The notes: generated by a model from the sequence alone, not told the origin. A stretch of 25,430 nt of DNA from Bacilli bacterium (GCA_028691905.1 JAQUYJ010000002.1:1-25430); one strand, 5' to 3'; shown: positions 1 to 7,358, counted from the stretch's first letter. Translations and numbers: made by a program.

Positions 1-19
1 AAGGGGAATGTGTCCCCTT
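1..19. repeat. short perfect inverted repeat at the window edge
   Basis: AAGGGGA (1-7) and TCCCCTT (13-19) form a 7-bp stem with a 5-base loop. No T-run follows on the plus strand. It may belong to the left end of the insertion sequence, or be part of a hairpin of a gene outside the window. Its role cannot be decided here. Confidence 0.35.
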
Positions 20-84
20 GTTCTCTCTGATAGGAAATCGATATTTTTCACTCTGAATACTTGAAGGAGGTATCATATTTTTTT

Positions 85-804
85 ATGGGAAGAAAGAGAA
101 AGTTTAATAAGGAAATCATGTTACAAGCAATCAGTGATTATAAACTCGGGAAGAAAAGCATCACACAAATGGCTAACGACTTAGCATGTAGTAGAAAAAC
201 CGTTGAACATTGGGTAAACAGTTTTGATTTTCTTGGAGAAGTCGCATTGATTGAGAGTAATCACAATAGAACATACTCCAAAGAATTAAAGAAACAAGTC
301 ATCAGTGACTACTTGAATGGCAAAGATTCCCTCGTTAATTTGACTTATAAATACAAAATATCATCACACTCAATTGTAAGAAACTGGATTTTCAATTATA
401 ATAGTGGTATAGAGATACAGGATTATGATCCGAAATATGAGGTATATACCATGAAAGCACGGAAAACCACTTTAGAAGAAAGAATTGAGATCGTCGAATA
501 TTGTCTGGCAAACAAACAAAACTATAAGCTGGCTGCTGACAAATACAGTGTCCCTTATAGTTTGGTTTATCAATGGGTTCGTCGATACTTAAAAGATGGA
601 AGTACTGCGCTTGGTTATTCTAAAAAGGGACCTCATAAAAAAGTAATCTTTCCGACGACAGATCAGGAACGATTCCAAATGGAAAACGAACGTTTAAAAC
701 GAGAACTGGAACGAAAAGAATTAGAGATTGAAATCCTAAAAAAAAAGCAATATTTCGCCGAACTTCTCTACTCTCCCAAGTCAAACAAGAAGAATCGTAC
801 CTAA
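85..804 (+). CDS. IS3-family transposase OrfA (DNA-binding subunit)
   Basis: This is the upstream frame of the insertion sequence. It recognises the element's ends and supplies the N-terminal half of the OrfAB transposase after frameshifting. Three helix-turn-helix-like segments are visible (about residues 8-45, 65-105 and 128-172; for example YKLGKKSITQMANDL and YKLAADKYSVPYSLVYQWV). A charged coiled coil follows (about 192-227, rich in E, K, R and L), typical of IS3 OrfA leucine zippers used in multimerisation. I chose the ATG at 85 because the SD AAGGAGG is at 64-70; a TTG at 61 would sit on the SD itself. The -1 slippery heptamer lies inside its last codons at 741-747, and translation without slippage stops at 804. 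Confidence 0.85.
   Translation: MGRKRKFNKEIMLQAISDYKLGKKSITQMANDLACSRKTVEHWVNSFDFLGEVALIESNHNRTYSKELKKQVISDYLNGKDSLVNLTYKYKISSHSIVRNWIFNYNSGIEIQDYDPKYEVYTMKARKTTLEERIEIVEYCLANKQNYKLAADKYSVPYSLVYQWVRRYLKDGSTALGYSKKGPHKKVIFPTTDQERFQMENERLKRELERKELEIEILKKKQYFAELLYSPKSNKKNRT
741..747 (+). promoter_or_regulatory. programmed -1 ribosomal frameshift site
   Basis: A run of nine A and one G (738-747) contains the heptamer A-AAA-AAG in register with orfA. Slipping back one base continues into a frame that stays open from 747 through 858 to the orfB stop at 1658. OrfB has no plausible start of its own: its first candidate is a TTG at 858 without an SD. Fusion by -1 frameshifting is the known way IS3-family elements make transposase. 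Confidence 0.8.
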
Positions 805-857
805 CTGTTGATTTTTATCATGAAAAAGGGCAAAAAATCGACTATATTTGTACAGTA

Positions 858-1658
858 TTGGGATTAAATAGGAGTTCCTATTACAAATGGAAAAAGCGAA
901 TAAAGCCGCAAAAAGAGGTTCAGGATCAAGAACTATGCTCATTAATCACGGAATATGATGCATCCTATTACCATATCCTGGGTTATCGAAGAATGAGATT
1001 ATTTATCAATCGGTTTAATCATACTACCTATTCCATAAAATATATTCGTCGCTTAATGAGACATCTAAACATCACGTCAATCATTCGAAGGAAACGATAT
1101 AGCTACGTTAAAGTAAAACCTGAGCAAGTTGGAGAGAATCACTTAAATAGAGATTTCACTTCCAATCATAAAAACGAGAAATGGTTAACTGATGTGACCG
1201 AATTTAAAGCCATAGGATGTAAGCAAAAAGTATATCTGAGTGCTATTCTTGATTTATACGATAAGAGTATTGTTGCTTATAAAATGGGATTATCTAATAA
1301 CAATCAATTAGCATTTGCTACTTTTGATGAAGCAGTCCATAAATACCCAGAAGCAAAACCAATATTTCATAGTGATCGTGGATTTCAATATACATCAAAA
1401 GTATTTAAAGCAAAGCTGGATGAGCAAGGGATGATTCAAAGCATGTCTCGAGTAGGTAAATGTATTGATAATGGTCCAATGGAAGCTTTTTGGGGAACAA
1501 TAAAGTCAGAAGAATACTATTTACATAAATACTATTCGATTGAATCGCTGAAAGAAGCAATAGATAAATACATACATTTTTATAATACAGAAAGGATCCA
1601 AGCAAAATTAAAGAGCCTAACTCCATTAGAATATCGGAATCAGGCTCAAGTTGCTTAA
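858..1658 (+). CDS. IS3-family transposase OrfB (DDE integrase domain)
   Basis: This is the catalytic half of the transposase, made as a fusion with OrfA; the open frame extends upstream to the slippery site at 747, so 858 is only a nominal start. Near the N terminus is an HTH_21-like stretch (YHILGYRRMRLFINRF). The retroviral-integrase core follows. Counted from the codon at 858, the catalytic residues are D112 (WLTDVTEFK), D173 (HSDRGFQY) and E209 (NGPMEAFWGTIKSE). The spacing of 35 residues between the second D and the E is the DD(35)E signature of the IS3 family. The C terminus (YNTERIQAKLKSLTPLEYR) is also typical. All key residues are present, so the element may be active. Confidence 0.9.
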   Translation: MGLNRSSYYKWKKRIKPQKEVQDQELCSLITEYDASYYHILGYRRMRLFINRFNHTTYSIKYIRRLMRHLNITSIIRRKRYSYVKVKPEQVGENHLNRDFTSNHKNEKWLTDVTEFKAIGCKQKVYLSAILDLYDKSIVAYKMGLSNNNQLAFATFDEAVHKYPEAKPIFHSDRGFQYTSKVFKAKLDEQGMIQSMSRVGKCIDNGPMEAFWGTIKSEEYYLHKYYSIESLKEAIDKYIHFYNTERIQAKLKSLTPLEYRNQAQVA

Positions 1659-1716
1659 TTTTTTTGATATTTATTACTGTCTACTTGACAGATATCAGTT
1701 CATTTTCAGCGTTTTT

Positions 1717-2061
1717 TTAATATCTATTCAATTCCAGTTGGCAGGAAGCGTGTTCTCCCGCTATTCTTAAACGTACCCAGCCCGGTGGCAAAGTAATTGT
1801 CTTTTCTTTTTTCCCTTCTTCCAGAATAAGAGGGAAAAGTTCTTTATTCCGAACAAGATAAAATACGGCTTTTCCCTGCAGACAGACAAACTCCCACGAA
1901 AAAGTCATCTCTTTTTTTATATACAGCCACTGTATGGTTTTAATTCCTGTGAACTGAACGGTTTTTACTTTGATTTTTTTGTTTCGGGCTGTAGCAATAA
2001 ATACAAGTGCCTTTTGCCTGTTTACCCTGCTGATCAGCTGTTTTTGAGAATAAGATTCCAT
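1717..2061 (-). CDS. small hypothetical protein, last gene of the ABC/hydrolase operon
   Basis: This is a 114-residue protein that I do not recognise. The N terminus is basic (about residues 1-35). The rest alternates polar and hydrophobic residues in a beta-strand-like way, with LPPGWVRLRIAGEHA near the end, as in a small beta-sandwich. It has no signal peptide and no convincing membrane helix, so it is probably cytosolic. The ATG at 2061 has a good SD (GGAG) and lies 11 bases after the stop of the ABC exporter gene, so the two are almost certainly co-transcribed. Its TAA stop is about 15 bases from the presumed end of the insertion sequence. No terminator hairpin is visible after it, so the original terminator may have been displaced by the insertion. 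Confidence 0.7.
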   Translation of the reverse strand: MESYSQKQLISRVNRQKALVFIATARNKKIKVKTVQFTGIKTIQWLYIKKEMTFSWEFVCLQGKAVFYLVRNKELFPLILEEGKKEKTITLPPGWVRLRIAGEHASCQLELNRY

Positions 2062-2072
2062 TTTTTCTCCTT

Positions 2073-3791
2073 CTATATCGCAATTGAAGTTTGATATAGT
2101 TCACTGTAGTAGCCGTTTTTTGCGATTAATTCCTGATGTGTTCCTCTTTCCTTGATGCCGTTTGCACCCAATACAATGATTTCATCCGCATTCTTTACAG
2201 TGGAAAGACGGTGAGCAATGGTGATTGTTGTTTTGTTTTTGGAAAGTTCTTCCAAAGATTCCTGAATTAATTTTTCGGTAATATTATCCAGTGAAGAGGT
2301 TGCTTCATCTAAAATCAATATCTTCGGATTTTTCAGAAAGAGTCTTGCGATTGCAATCCGTTGCTTTTGACCTCCGCTTAGTTTAATTCCCCGTTCTCCT
2401 ACCATTGTCTGATAGGTTTGTTCCTGTTCCATGATGAAATCATGAATCCGGGCTTTTTTGGCTGCAGCGATGATTTCTTCATCTGTAGCATCCAGTTTCC
2501 CATACATGATATTATCTTTTATCGAACCGAAAAAAATGAAAACATCCTGTTGAACATGACCGATGGCACTGCGTAAATTGTCCAGATCATATTCCTTTAC
2601 GTCAATATTATCCACTAATATCTGTCCTTCGTTGACATCATAAAAACGTGGTATCAATTTTGAAATGGTCGTTTTACCGACTCCCGTTTCCCCAACCAAA
2701 GCAATTTTCTTGCCGGGTTCGATTGACAGATTAAAGTTTTTCAGTACATGCGTTGCTTCACTTTGTTCATATTGGAAATGGACATCCTTGAAATCAATTT
2801 TACCATGGAAAGCATCTTTTTTTACTGCATCAATTTTACTGATAATCTGGGGATTTATTTTCATGATTTGGTAAAACTTTTCAATCCCGGAAAAACCCTG
2901 CTGGATTTGTTCCATTGAATTGGTCAGACGGGAAATCGGTCTGGTCAGAAAATTAATATAAAGAAAATAGGTTGTTAGATCAATAATATCAATTTTATTG
3001 TAGAAGATAAAAATACTGCCAAAGACGAGTAAACCGACATTCGCTAAATTCATAAAAAATTCATTACCGGTTGAATATAATCCCAATTCACGAAAAGTAA
3101 GGGTTCGGGCCTGGTAATAGAGGTGATTGATTTCCTGAAACTTTTCAATTTCATAATTTTCGTTATTAAAGGCCTTTGTCAGCCTGATTCCGCTTAATGA
3201 ACTTTCGGTAATACTGTTCAGTTCACCCTGTGCGGTTCTTGCTGCCCGAAATCCTTTCATCATTTTCTTTCTTCTTGAAATGGAATACGTAACCAACATT
3301 GAAAGAAAGACAAAAATAATCAGGGTCAGATAAATATTGGTTTGCAGCAAAATGATAAAACTGCCGATTAACATAATCGTTGATATAAATAAGTCTTCCG
3401 GAGCATGGTGGCTCATTTCCGATACATCGTGTAAATAAGTCGTTAAATGAGTCATCAGTTCCCCTGTTTTTTTATCATCAAAGAATTGATAATCCAATTG
3501 TTGGAATTTTTTGTAGAGATCTTTTCGCATATCCGTTTCCAGACGAATCCCCATCATATGCCCATAGTAGCCTACAATATAGCCAAATAAAAATTTTAAG
3601 AGATAAAGGCCAAGCAGTATTCCTCCGAAGAGAAGAACCATTTTCAAATCATTTAAATATTGATTCAAGACACGGTTGGTTACCAACGGAAATACCAAAT
3701 CAATTCCTGCAATTGACAATGCACAGAAAATGTCCAAAATAAATAATTTTAAGTGTGGTCGATAATATTTAATAAATCCTTTTACCATCAT
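2073..3791 (-). CDS. ABC exporter half-transporter (fused membrane and ATPase domains)
   Basis: A 572-residue type IV ABC exporter subunit. An N-terminal six-helix ABC membrane domain (about 1-320) is followed by a nucleotide-binding domain. The ATPase motifs are complete: Walker A GETGVGKTT (near 366), signature LSGGQKQR (near 469), Walker B ILILDEATSSLD with the catalytic Glu (near 489), and the H-loop TIAHRLSTV. The protein probably acts as a homodimer exporting a lipid, drug or peptide, since no partner half-transporter is adjacent; the substrate is not deducible. It overlaps the stop of the upstream alpha/beta hydrolase gene (ATGA), pointing to translational coupling. A second ATG at 3788 has slightly better SD spacing and is an equally good start. 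Confidence 0.93.
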   Translation of the reverse strand: MMVKGFIKYYRPHLKLFILDIFCALSIAGIDLVFPLVTNRVLNQYLNDLKMVLLFGGILLGLYLLKFLFGYIVGYYGHMMGIRLETDMRKDLYKKFQQLDYQFFDDKKTGELMTHLTTYLHDVSEMSHHAPEDLFISTIMLIGSFIILLQTNIYLTLIIFVFLSMLVTYSISRRKKMMKGFRAARTAQGELNSITESSLSGIRLTKAFNNENYEIEKFQEINHLYYQARTLTFRELGLYSTGNEFFMNLANVGLLVFGSIFIFYNKIDIIDLTTYFLYINFLTRPISRLTNSMEQIQQGFSGIEKFYQIMKINPQIISKIDAVKKDAFHGKIDFKDVHFQYEQSEATHVLKNFNLSIEPGKKIALVGETGVGKTTISKLIPRFYDVNEGQILVDNIDVKEYDLDNLRSAIGHVQQDVFIFFGSIKDNIMYGKLDATDEEIIAAAKKARIHDFIMEQEQTYQTMVGERGIKLSGGQKQRIAIARLFLKNPKILILDEATSSLDNITEKLIQESLEELSKNKTTITIAHRLSTVKNADEIIVLGANGIKERGTHQELIAKNGYYSELYQTSIAI

Positions 3792-4543
3792 TTCTCCCTA
3801 ATAAATTGCATAACTTCTTCTATCACTTTCTGACTGTGCTCCCCGTTGATAACCAAATGGGAAACATCTTCATAAATAATCTTTTTTGATTGCGGATGAT
3901 TACATAATGTAAATACTTCTTCAACGGATTTTTCGGGAATCAGTTGGTCCTGTTTTCCCCATATCAATAAAGTCGGCACAGTAATAGCCTTTGTATATTC
4001 ATGCACCCGTTTGATTACTTTACGAAAAACCAATATATATTTGGGGACTTCAATCCGGAGAAAATTTTTCAATCCGACCCGAACTCCCTTTTTTTCATCT
4101 TCAAATAAGAATTGCAGCCGTTCCTGATATGCCTGCTGCATTTCTTCCTTATGTTCTTTTCTTGCCTTTAAAAACTTTTTGATTAAGTGCATATAAACAT
4201 TCACTTTATCAAACGGAAGCAGCAGATTAATATATTCATAGGCCGGTGCCAGCAAAATCAAGCGATTGACTCTTCGCACCTGACTTAAATAAATTGCCAG
4301 TGCTCCCCCCATCGAGTATCCCATTACATCGATACAGTCATATTTTTTATTTAATCCATCAAAAGTACGATGTAACAGTTCAAATGTTTCTTCAGAGGTA
4401 AACTGATTTTTACCATAGTTCATTCCATGCCCGGGAAAAGTAACCAGATGAACAAAATCATATTCTTGTTTTAAATTCTCCAAAATCAAATCAAAATCAT
4501 TTGGATCCGATAAGAATCCATGTAAAAGCAAAATGCATTTCAT
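3788..4543 (-). CDS. alpha/beta-fold hydrolase (carboxylesterase/lysophospholipase-like)
   Basis: A 251-residue serine hydrolase. The N-terminal LLLHGFLSDPND is the HG oxyanion loop. The nucleophile elbow GYSMGG carries Ser77. Asp199 in IWGKQDQLIP and His229 in EDVSHLVING complete the triad in the usual order. No signal peptide is seen, so it is cytosolic. Likely substrates are carboxyl esters or monoacylglycerol-type lipids; the exact one is unknown. Its ATG overlaps the stop of the upstream DUF697-like gene (ATGA), and its own stop overlaps the ABC exporter start, so three genes are translationally coupled. This suggests that the esterase and exporter serve one process, perhaps processing and export of a lipid or hydrophobic ester; that link is inference. 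Confidence 0.88.
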   Translation of the reverse strand: MKCILLLHGFLSDPNDFDLILENLKQEYDFVHLVTFPGHGMNYGKNQFTSEETFELLHRTFDGLNKKYDCIDVMGYSMGGALAIYLSQVRRVNRLILLAPAYEYINLLLPFDKVNVYMHLIKKFLKARKEHKEEMQQAYQERLQFLFEDEKKGVRVGLKNFLRIEVPKYILVFRKVIKRVHEYTKAITVPTLLIWGKQDQLIPEKSVEEVFTLCNHPQSKKIIYEDVSHLVINGEHSQKVIEEVMQFIREK

Positions 4544-5472
4544 ATTCCTTCCATCTCCGGTTTTTCATCTGGTTTTTTGGAAAACAGCTTCACAATTTTG
4601 GAAGGGAAAAAAGTCAAAACATCTTTGATAACGATTGGAATCATTTGAATCGATTCTTTAATTGCTTCTCTTCTGATTGCAGCTTTGGAAGGATCCTTTG
4701 TTTCCGAAAACAGGTATCTTCTTGTCACTGCCCCAATCCGAAGAGTTAACAGTGCATTCGACATTCCCTGAATAATGCTTGATGCAATCGGTTTAATCAA
4801 TGGAACTTCTGCCAAGAAATTGGCAGTGGACTGCGGGAATAAATCATTGAAATCCAATCCTTCCAGACTTTCCGCAATCAGGGCAGTAGTTACAACCTGA
4901 ACGGAGAGTTTTCCTAGTTTGGTATAGGAAGGACGAAACCCGCATTTTAAAACGATATCTTTAATCATCCGTAAATTGACCGTTAAAACAGTTAACATAT
5001 CCAATCGTCCATTTTGTGATATGGCAGTGGATATCATTACTGTAGTAGCATTTTTTAAAATGATTTTATTGATTTCTTTTTTAATAGAAGTATCAAACAG
5101 ATGGTTTAATTGACTTTTTAATTCTTCTTTCTGATGCATGTGTGTTTCGAGCATTTCTTTTTCTTCAGGAGATATTTCGTTGTTTTCAATTACATTTCGG
5201 GCAATTCTACGGTATATGGGCCCGTATTTCTTGGGATCACTTTCCATGACAGTCGTAATGGAAAAAGAAGGAGCAAACAATATAATGCGAAGTGGATTGA
5301 CAATCAATATATAAAACAATAAGGCACTTAATCCATAAAATCCATATTCTACATAGGGATGAACGGATCGCAATCTTTCCCCAACCGAAATAACACTGCT
5401 GATGACCATCAGCAGGACAACAATTCCAACTCCTATTCCAATCATAATCCAAAAATGGCTTCTCTTTTTCAT
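4540..5472 (-). CDS. DUF697/YcjF-like membrane protein
   Basis: A 310-residue protein starting at an ATG preceded by a strong SD (AGGAGG, 8 bases away). Two transmembrane helices lie near the N terminus (about 9-30 and 43-68). A polar linker with charged helices follows, then a conserved-looking segment (about 141-255) beginning NATTVMISTAISQNGRLDML and including helical hydrophobic stretches. I match this to the DUF697 domain, known from YcjF and from proteins that accompany Era-like GTPases. No GTPase domain is present here. The C terminus is a lysine-rich tail. It is the first gene of the coupled set with the hydrolase and ABC exporter, and has its own promoter at 5501-5529. The DUF697 assignment is from motif recall and function is unknown. 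Confidence 0.75.
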   Translation of the reverse strand: MKKRSHFWIMIGIGVGIVVLLMVISSVISVGERLRSVHPYVEYGFYGLSALLFYILIVNPLRIILFAPSFSITTVMESDPKKYGPIYRRIARNVIENNEISPEEKEMLETHMHQKEELKSQLNHLFDTSIKKEINKIILKNATTVMISTAISQNGRLDMLTVLTVNLRMIKDIVLKCGFRPSYTKLGKLSVQVVTTALIAESLEGLDFNDLFPQSTANFLAEVPLIKPIASSIIQGMSNALLTLRIGAVTRRYLFSETKDPSKAAIRREAIKESIQMIPIVIKDVLTFFPSKIVKLFSKKPDEKPEMEGI

Positions 5473-5500
5473 ATCCGAATCCTCCTCATTTAACTATCTT

Positions 5501-5529
5501 ATTATATAATAAATTTACTTAATCTACAA
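5501..5529 (-). promoter_or_regulatory. sigma-A promoter for the DUF697-hydrolase-ABC operon
   Basis: On the minus strand, -35 TTGTAG (5529-5524) and -10 TATAAT (5506-5501) are separated by exactly 17 bases. The -35 box contains the TAG stop codon of the upstream C69 gene, so this promoter is partly embedded in that gene. Transcription would start near 5494, about 20 bases before the ATG at 5472. Confidence 0.6.
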
Positions 5530-6789
5530 TCTTTTCCGATAACGGATTCTGTAATCTTTTTCCATCACATTGATACCAAGTAAGGCACTCTTTTTCTTCC
5601 ATAATGCAGGTTTTTGCCAATTCCCGCTTTTAAACTGTTCGATTTCAAAGCGATACTTCTCAGTAATTTTGTTTACTTCCTCTTTGCACTGTTTTGAAAA
5701 AGCATACAACTCCTCTTTATCCGGATTCTTTTCTATAATCTCCTGCTCCTGTTTTATCCAGCTTTGTTGTAGAGTGCGGATCTGTTCTTCATATTCTTTT
5801 TTATTGATTAACCCTACCATAACAGAACGAACCAAATATTCATGATTCAGCCAATCCTCCAGTGCTGATTTTGGGTCATCCGGGATGATAAGAGGTGCCA
5901 CTTTAAAGAAATAGGGAAGATAAAGAGACAGACAGGGAGTACTTCCTGCTGCCAGCCAGATTGTTTTGGGCAATACCCTTCTTCCCACTACAATCATACT
6001 TCCTGTTGTATGGTCTCCAAGCAGAGACTGATGCATGCACAGGCTGCTGACACTGCCCTTATTAACCAAAGTGTTAAAATCTACTGTATGGCTTTGCAGA
6101 ATTGCCATCATTTTCTTTACTCCAATTAAGTCTGATTTTATCTGTTCTTCTGCCTGTTCCTCCCTTTTTTTCGCTTTTGAAAAAAAAGTAAAAACAGGCT
6201 CTTTATAGTGCAATAAACTTTTTTCATGCGAAAAGAAACAGCCTTCTTTTATCCTTAGACGGTTACTGATATTTCCTCCCTGCTCTATTTCTTCAACAAG
6301 CCACTTTCTTCCCACTGTTTCTAAAATATAGGCATGATTATCATCGCCTATAATATAGGAATTATCGTAATAAAATGCTTTATCAAACCCGCAGTTTCCA
6401 CCCTGACCAAATTTTTCAAGCATCTGACAGATAACATCTACTGCTTCTTTACTCGTTTTTGCCCGTTCCAGTCCCAGGCGAACATAATCCATTCCAATTA
6501 AACTGTTCTTTTTTCTGTCTTTTGATTTGGTGAAGACCGCTTCATTTCCAATACACACCCCATATTCATTGATTCCCATTTCTGCTCCCCACGTCCAACT
6601 TGGTTTCACCAAAATCATGGCGTTGGTTTGGGATACCTGGGGGATGGATAAATAGGTTGTCTGCACTGCTTTGTCTGTATGCTTTTTTTTAGGAATATAC
6701 AGGACTAAATTCGGTTCATTGCAACTGCGGTCGCTGTTTTTTCCGAAAATAAACTGTTCTTTGTTTCTTTTAAAAAGGGTATCACACAT
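5524..6789 (-). CDS. C69-family (secernin-like) N-terminal nucleophile hydrolase
   Basis: A 421-residue member of the peptidase C69/secernin group. The protein begins MCDTLF; removal of Met would expose Cys2 as the N-terminal nucleophile, as in dipeptidase A and choloylglycine-hydrolase relatives. The family pattern continues with FGKNSDRSCNEPN (residues 15-27), then WTWGAEMGINEYGVCIGNEAV, which forms part of the Ntn fold core. It has no signal peptide. Secernin-type and PepD-type enzymes act on dipeptides or other amides; the substrate here is not deducible. The start is one base after the stop of the MazG-like gene, whose tail holds the SD, so the pair is one transcription unit. It could also be read as a penicillin-acylase-like amidase, but the secernin N terminus is the better match. 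Confidence 0.85.
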   Translation of the reverse strand: MCDTLFKRNKEQFIFGKNSDRSCNEPNLVLYIPKKKHTDKAVQTTYLSIPQVSQTNAMILVKPSWTWGAEMGINEYGVCIGNEAVFTKSKDRKKNSLIGMDYVRLGLERAKTSKEAVDVICQMLEKFGQGGNCGFDKAFYYDNSYIIGDDNHAYILETVGRKWLVEEIEQGGNISNRLRIKEGCFFSHEKSLLHYKEPVFTFFSKAKKREEQAEEQIKSDLIGVKKMMAILQSHTVDFNTLVNKGSVSSLCMHQSLLGDHTTGSMIVVGRRVLPKTIWLAAGSTPCLSLYLPYFFKVAPLIIPDDPKSALEDWLNHEYLVRSVMVGLINKKEYEEQIRTLQQSWIKQEQEIIEKNPDKEELYAFSKQCKEEVNKITEKYRFEIEQFKSGNWQKPALWKKKSALLGINVMEKDYRIRYRKRL

Positions 6790-6790
6790 T

Positions 6791-7084
6791 TTATCCCTCT
6801 TTTTTTACTGGATATTTCAAGGCGTTTTTCGCAATTTTTTCTTCTATAATTTGATTGATATCCAATTGATAGCGATTTGCGAACAAAAAAGCATAAATTA
6901 AAATATCTGCAAGCTCTTCCTTTATATGAACCAAATCATCCGGATTGTCTTCCCATTGAAATATTTCCAGCAGTTCAGCTGCTTCAATGGCAATTGACTT
7001 GGCTAAATTCTCCCCGGTATGATATTGTTCCCAATTTCTGGCATTACGGAAAGTGATTAGTTTATTCATTATTTCCCCATTCAT
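6791..7084 (-). CDS. MazG-like nucleotide pyrophosphohydrolase
   Basis: A 97-residue all-alpha protein of the MazG/DCTPP1-like superfamily. These enzymes hydrolyse non-canonical or surplus NTPs/dNTPs to the monophosphate, acting as house-cleaning enzymes in the cytosol. The metal-binding pattern is present: E34-x-x-E37 in SIAIEAAELLEIFQW and E57-x-x-D60 in KEELADILIY, and the HTGENLAKS run before it is typical of the short dCTPase-like members. I chose the ATG at 7084 because the SD AAGGAG (7100-7095) is 10 bases upstream; a TTG at 7090 is too close to it. It is followed at once by the C69 hydrolase gene. The link between the two activities is unclear. It is not a toxin-antitoxin gene despite the family name. 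Confidence 0.88.
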   Translation of the reverse strand: MNGEIMNKLITFRNARNWEQYHTGENLAKSIAIEAAELLEIFQWEDNPDDLVHIKEELADILIYAFLFANRYQLDINQIIEEKIAKNALKYPVKKEG

Positions 7085-7107
7085 ATTCAAACAACTCCTT
7101 TTCTTCC

Positions 7108-7113
7108 ATTATA
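7108..7113 (-). promoter_or_regulatory. -10 box candidate for the MazG-like gene
   Basis: A perfect TATAAT lies on the minus strand 24 bases before the ATG at 7084. No good -35 is visible at 16-18 bases (best is TGTATA), so this is only a -10 candidate. It is back to back with the rightward promoter at 7169-7197. Confidence 0.4.
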
Positions 7114-7168
7114 CACTATTTTTATGCTTTTATACAGCCCTATGAAAACATTTTATTTTCAAAAAAGG

Positions 7169-7197
7169 TTGTAATTAACTTTGCTTTTTTATATAAT
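7169..7197 (+). promoter_or_regulatory. sigma-A promoter of the leader and small membrane protein gene
   Basis: -35 TTGTAA (7169-7174) and -10 TATAAT (7192-7197) are separated by 17 bases. Transcription should start at about 7204, leaving a leader of about 155 bases before the ATG at 7359. That leader contains the hairpins annotated at 7206-7297. Confidence 0.7.
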
Positions 7198-7205
7198 TAT
7201 AGAAA

Positions 7206-7297
7206 ATGATTACTCTATTCCTACTGGAGTAATAATATATTAAGAAGACTTTTTATACTTTTCCTATTTTTTTCTCCAGTATAAAAAGTTTTTTTTA
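7206..7297 (+). ncRNA. structured leader: possible attenuator or small RNA
   Basis: The predicted transcript starts at about 7204 and contains three pairings. Hairpin 1 is ATTACTC (7209-7215) with GAGTAAT (7227-7233). The terminator stem is 7248-7259 with 7278-7289, followed by a T-run. A third pairing, TACTGGAG (7222-7229) with CTCCAGTA (7274-7281), overlaps both and cannot coexist with them. A tiny frame, ATG at 7206 to TAA at 7232 (8 codons, three of them Leu), coincides with hairpin 1 but has no SD. Either this is a transcription attenuator for the downstream gene, or the promoter and terminator delimit a small RNA of about 90 bases. The hairpins are seen directly; the regulatory role is inference. 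Confidence 0.45.
7248..7297 (+). terminator. intrinsic terminator hairpin in the leader
   Basis: ACTTTTTATACT (7248-7259) pairs perfectly over 12 bp with AGTATAAAAAGT (7278-7289), with an 18-base loop and a run of T at 7289-7296. The stem is AT-rich, hence weaker than usual, but can be extended by G-U and A-U pairs at its base. It lies between a good promoter and the coding start at 7359, so full-length transcription must pass it. Confidence 0.65.
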
Positions 7298-7358
7298 TTG
7301 CATTATTTATGACTTTGTTTGCTTTTTGATTTAAAATATAAGAAAGGAGGAAATATAA

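Larger units (their letters stand above)
1..1702 (+). mobile_element. IS3-family insertion sequence, IS150-type; left end not resolved
   Basis: Two overlapping frames (orfA 85-804, orfB open from about 747 to 1658) joined by an A-AAA-AAG slippery site are the standard IS3-family design. The right end probably lies at about 1690-1702, where TACTGTCTACTTGACA is followed by GATATCAGTTCA; IS150-type elements often carry TGTCAAGTAGACA-like ends, seen here in reverse complement. No convincing matching left inverted repeat and no target duplication was found, so the left end may lie in the first 60 bases or outside the window. The element looks intact, with both frames open and the DDE triad present. 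It sits directly beyond the 3' end of the leftward gene at 1717-2061. Confidence 0.85.

Noticed and set aside
1..1702. Terminal inverted repeats and target duplication of the insertion sequence
   Set aside because: No left-end sequence in 1-84 matched the right-end candidate beyond a few bases, and no 3-4 bp duplication could be assigned.
4501..5452. Short plus-strand and out-of-frame open frames opposite the DUF697 and hydrolase genes
   Set aside because: They have no SD and unusual composition (rich in Phe and Cys), and they lie antisense to clear genes.
6791..7084. MazG-like gene as part of a toxin-antitoxin system
   Set aside because: MazG is a nucleotide pyrophosphohydrolase, not a toxin or antitoxin, and no mazE/mazF-like partner is adjacent.
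7204..7358. Leader as T-box or known riboswitch
   Set aside because: No T-box sequence or specifier-loop pattern and no recognisable riboswitch core. The leader is too short and too AT-rich for the common classes.
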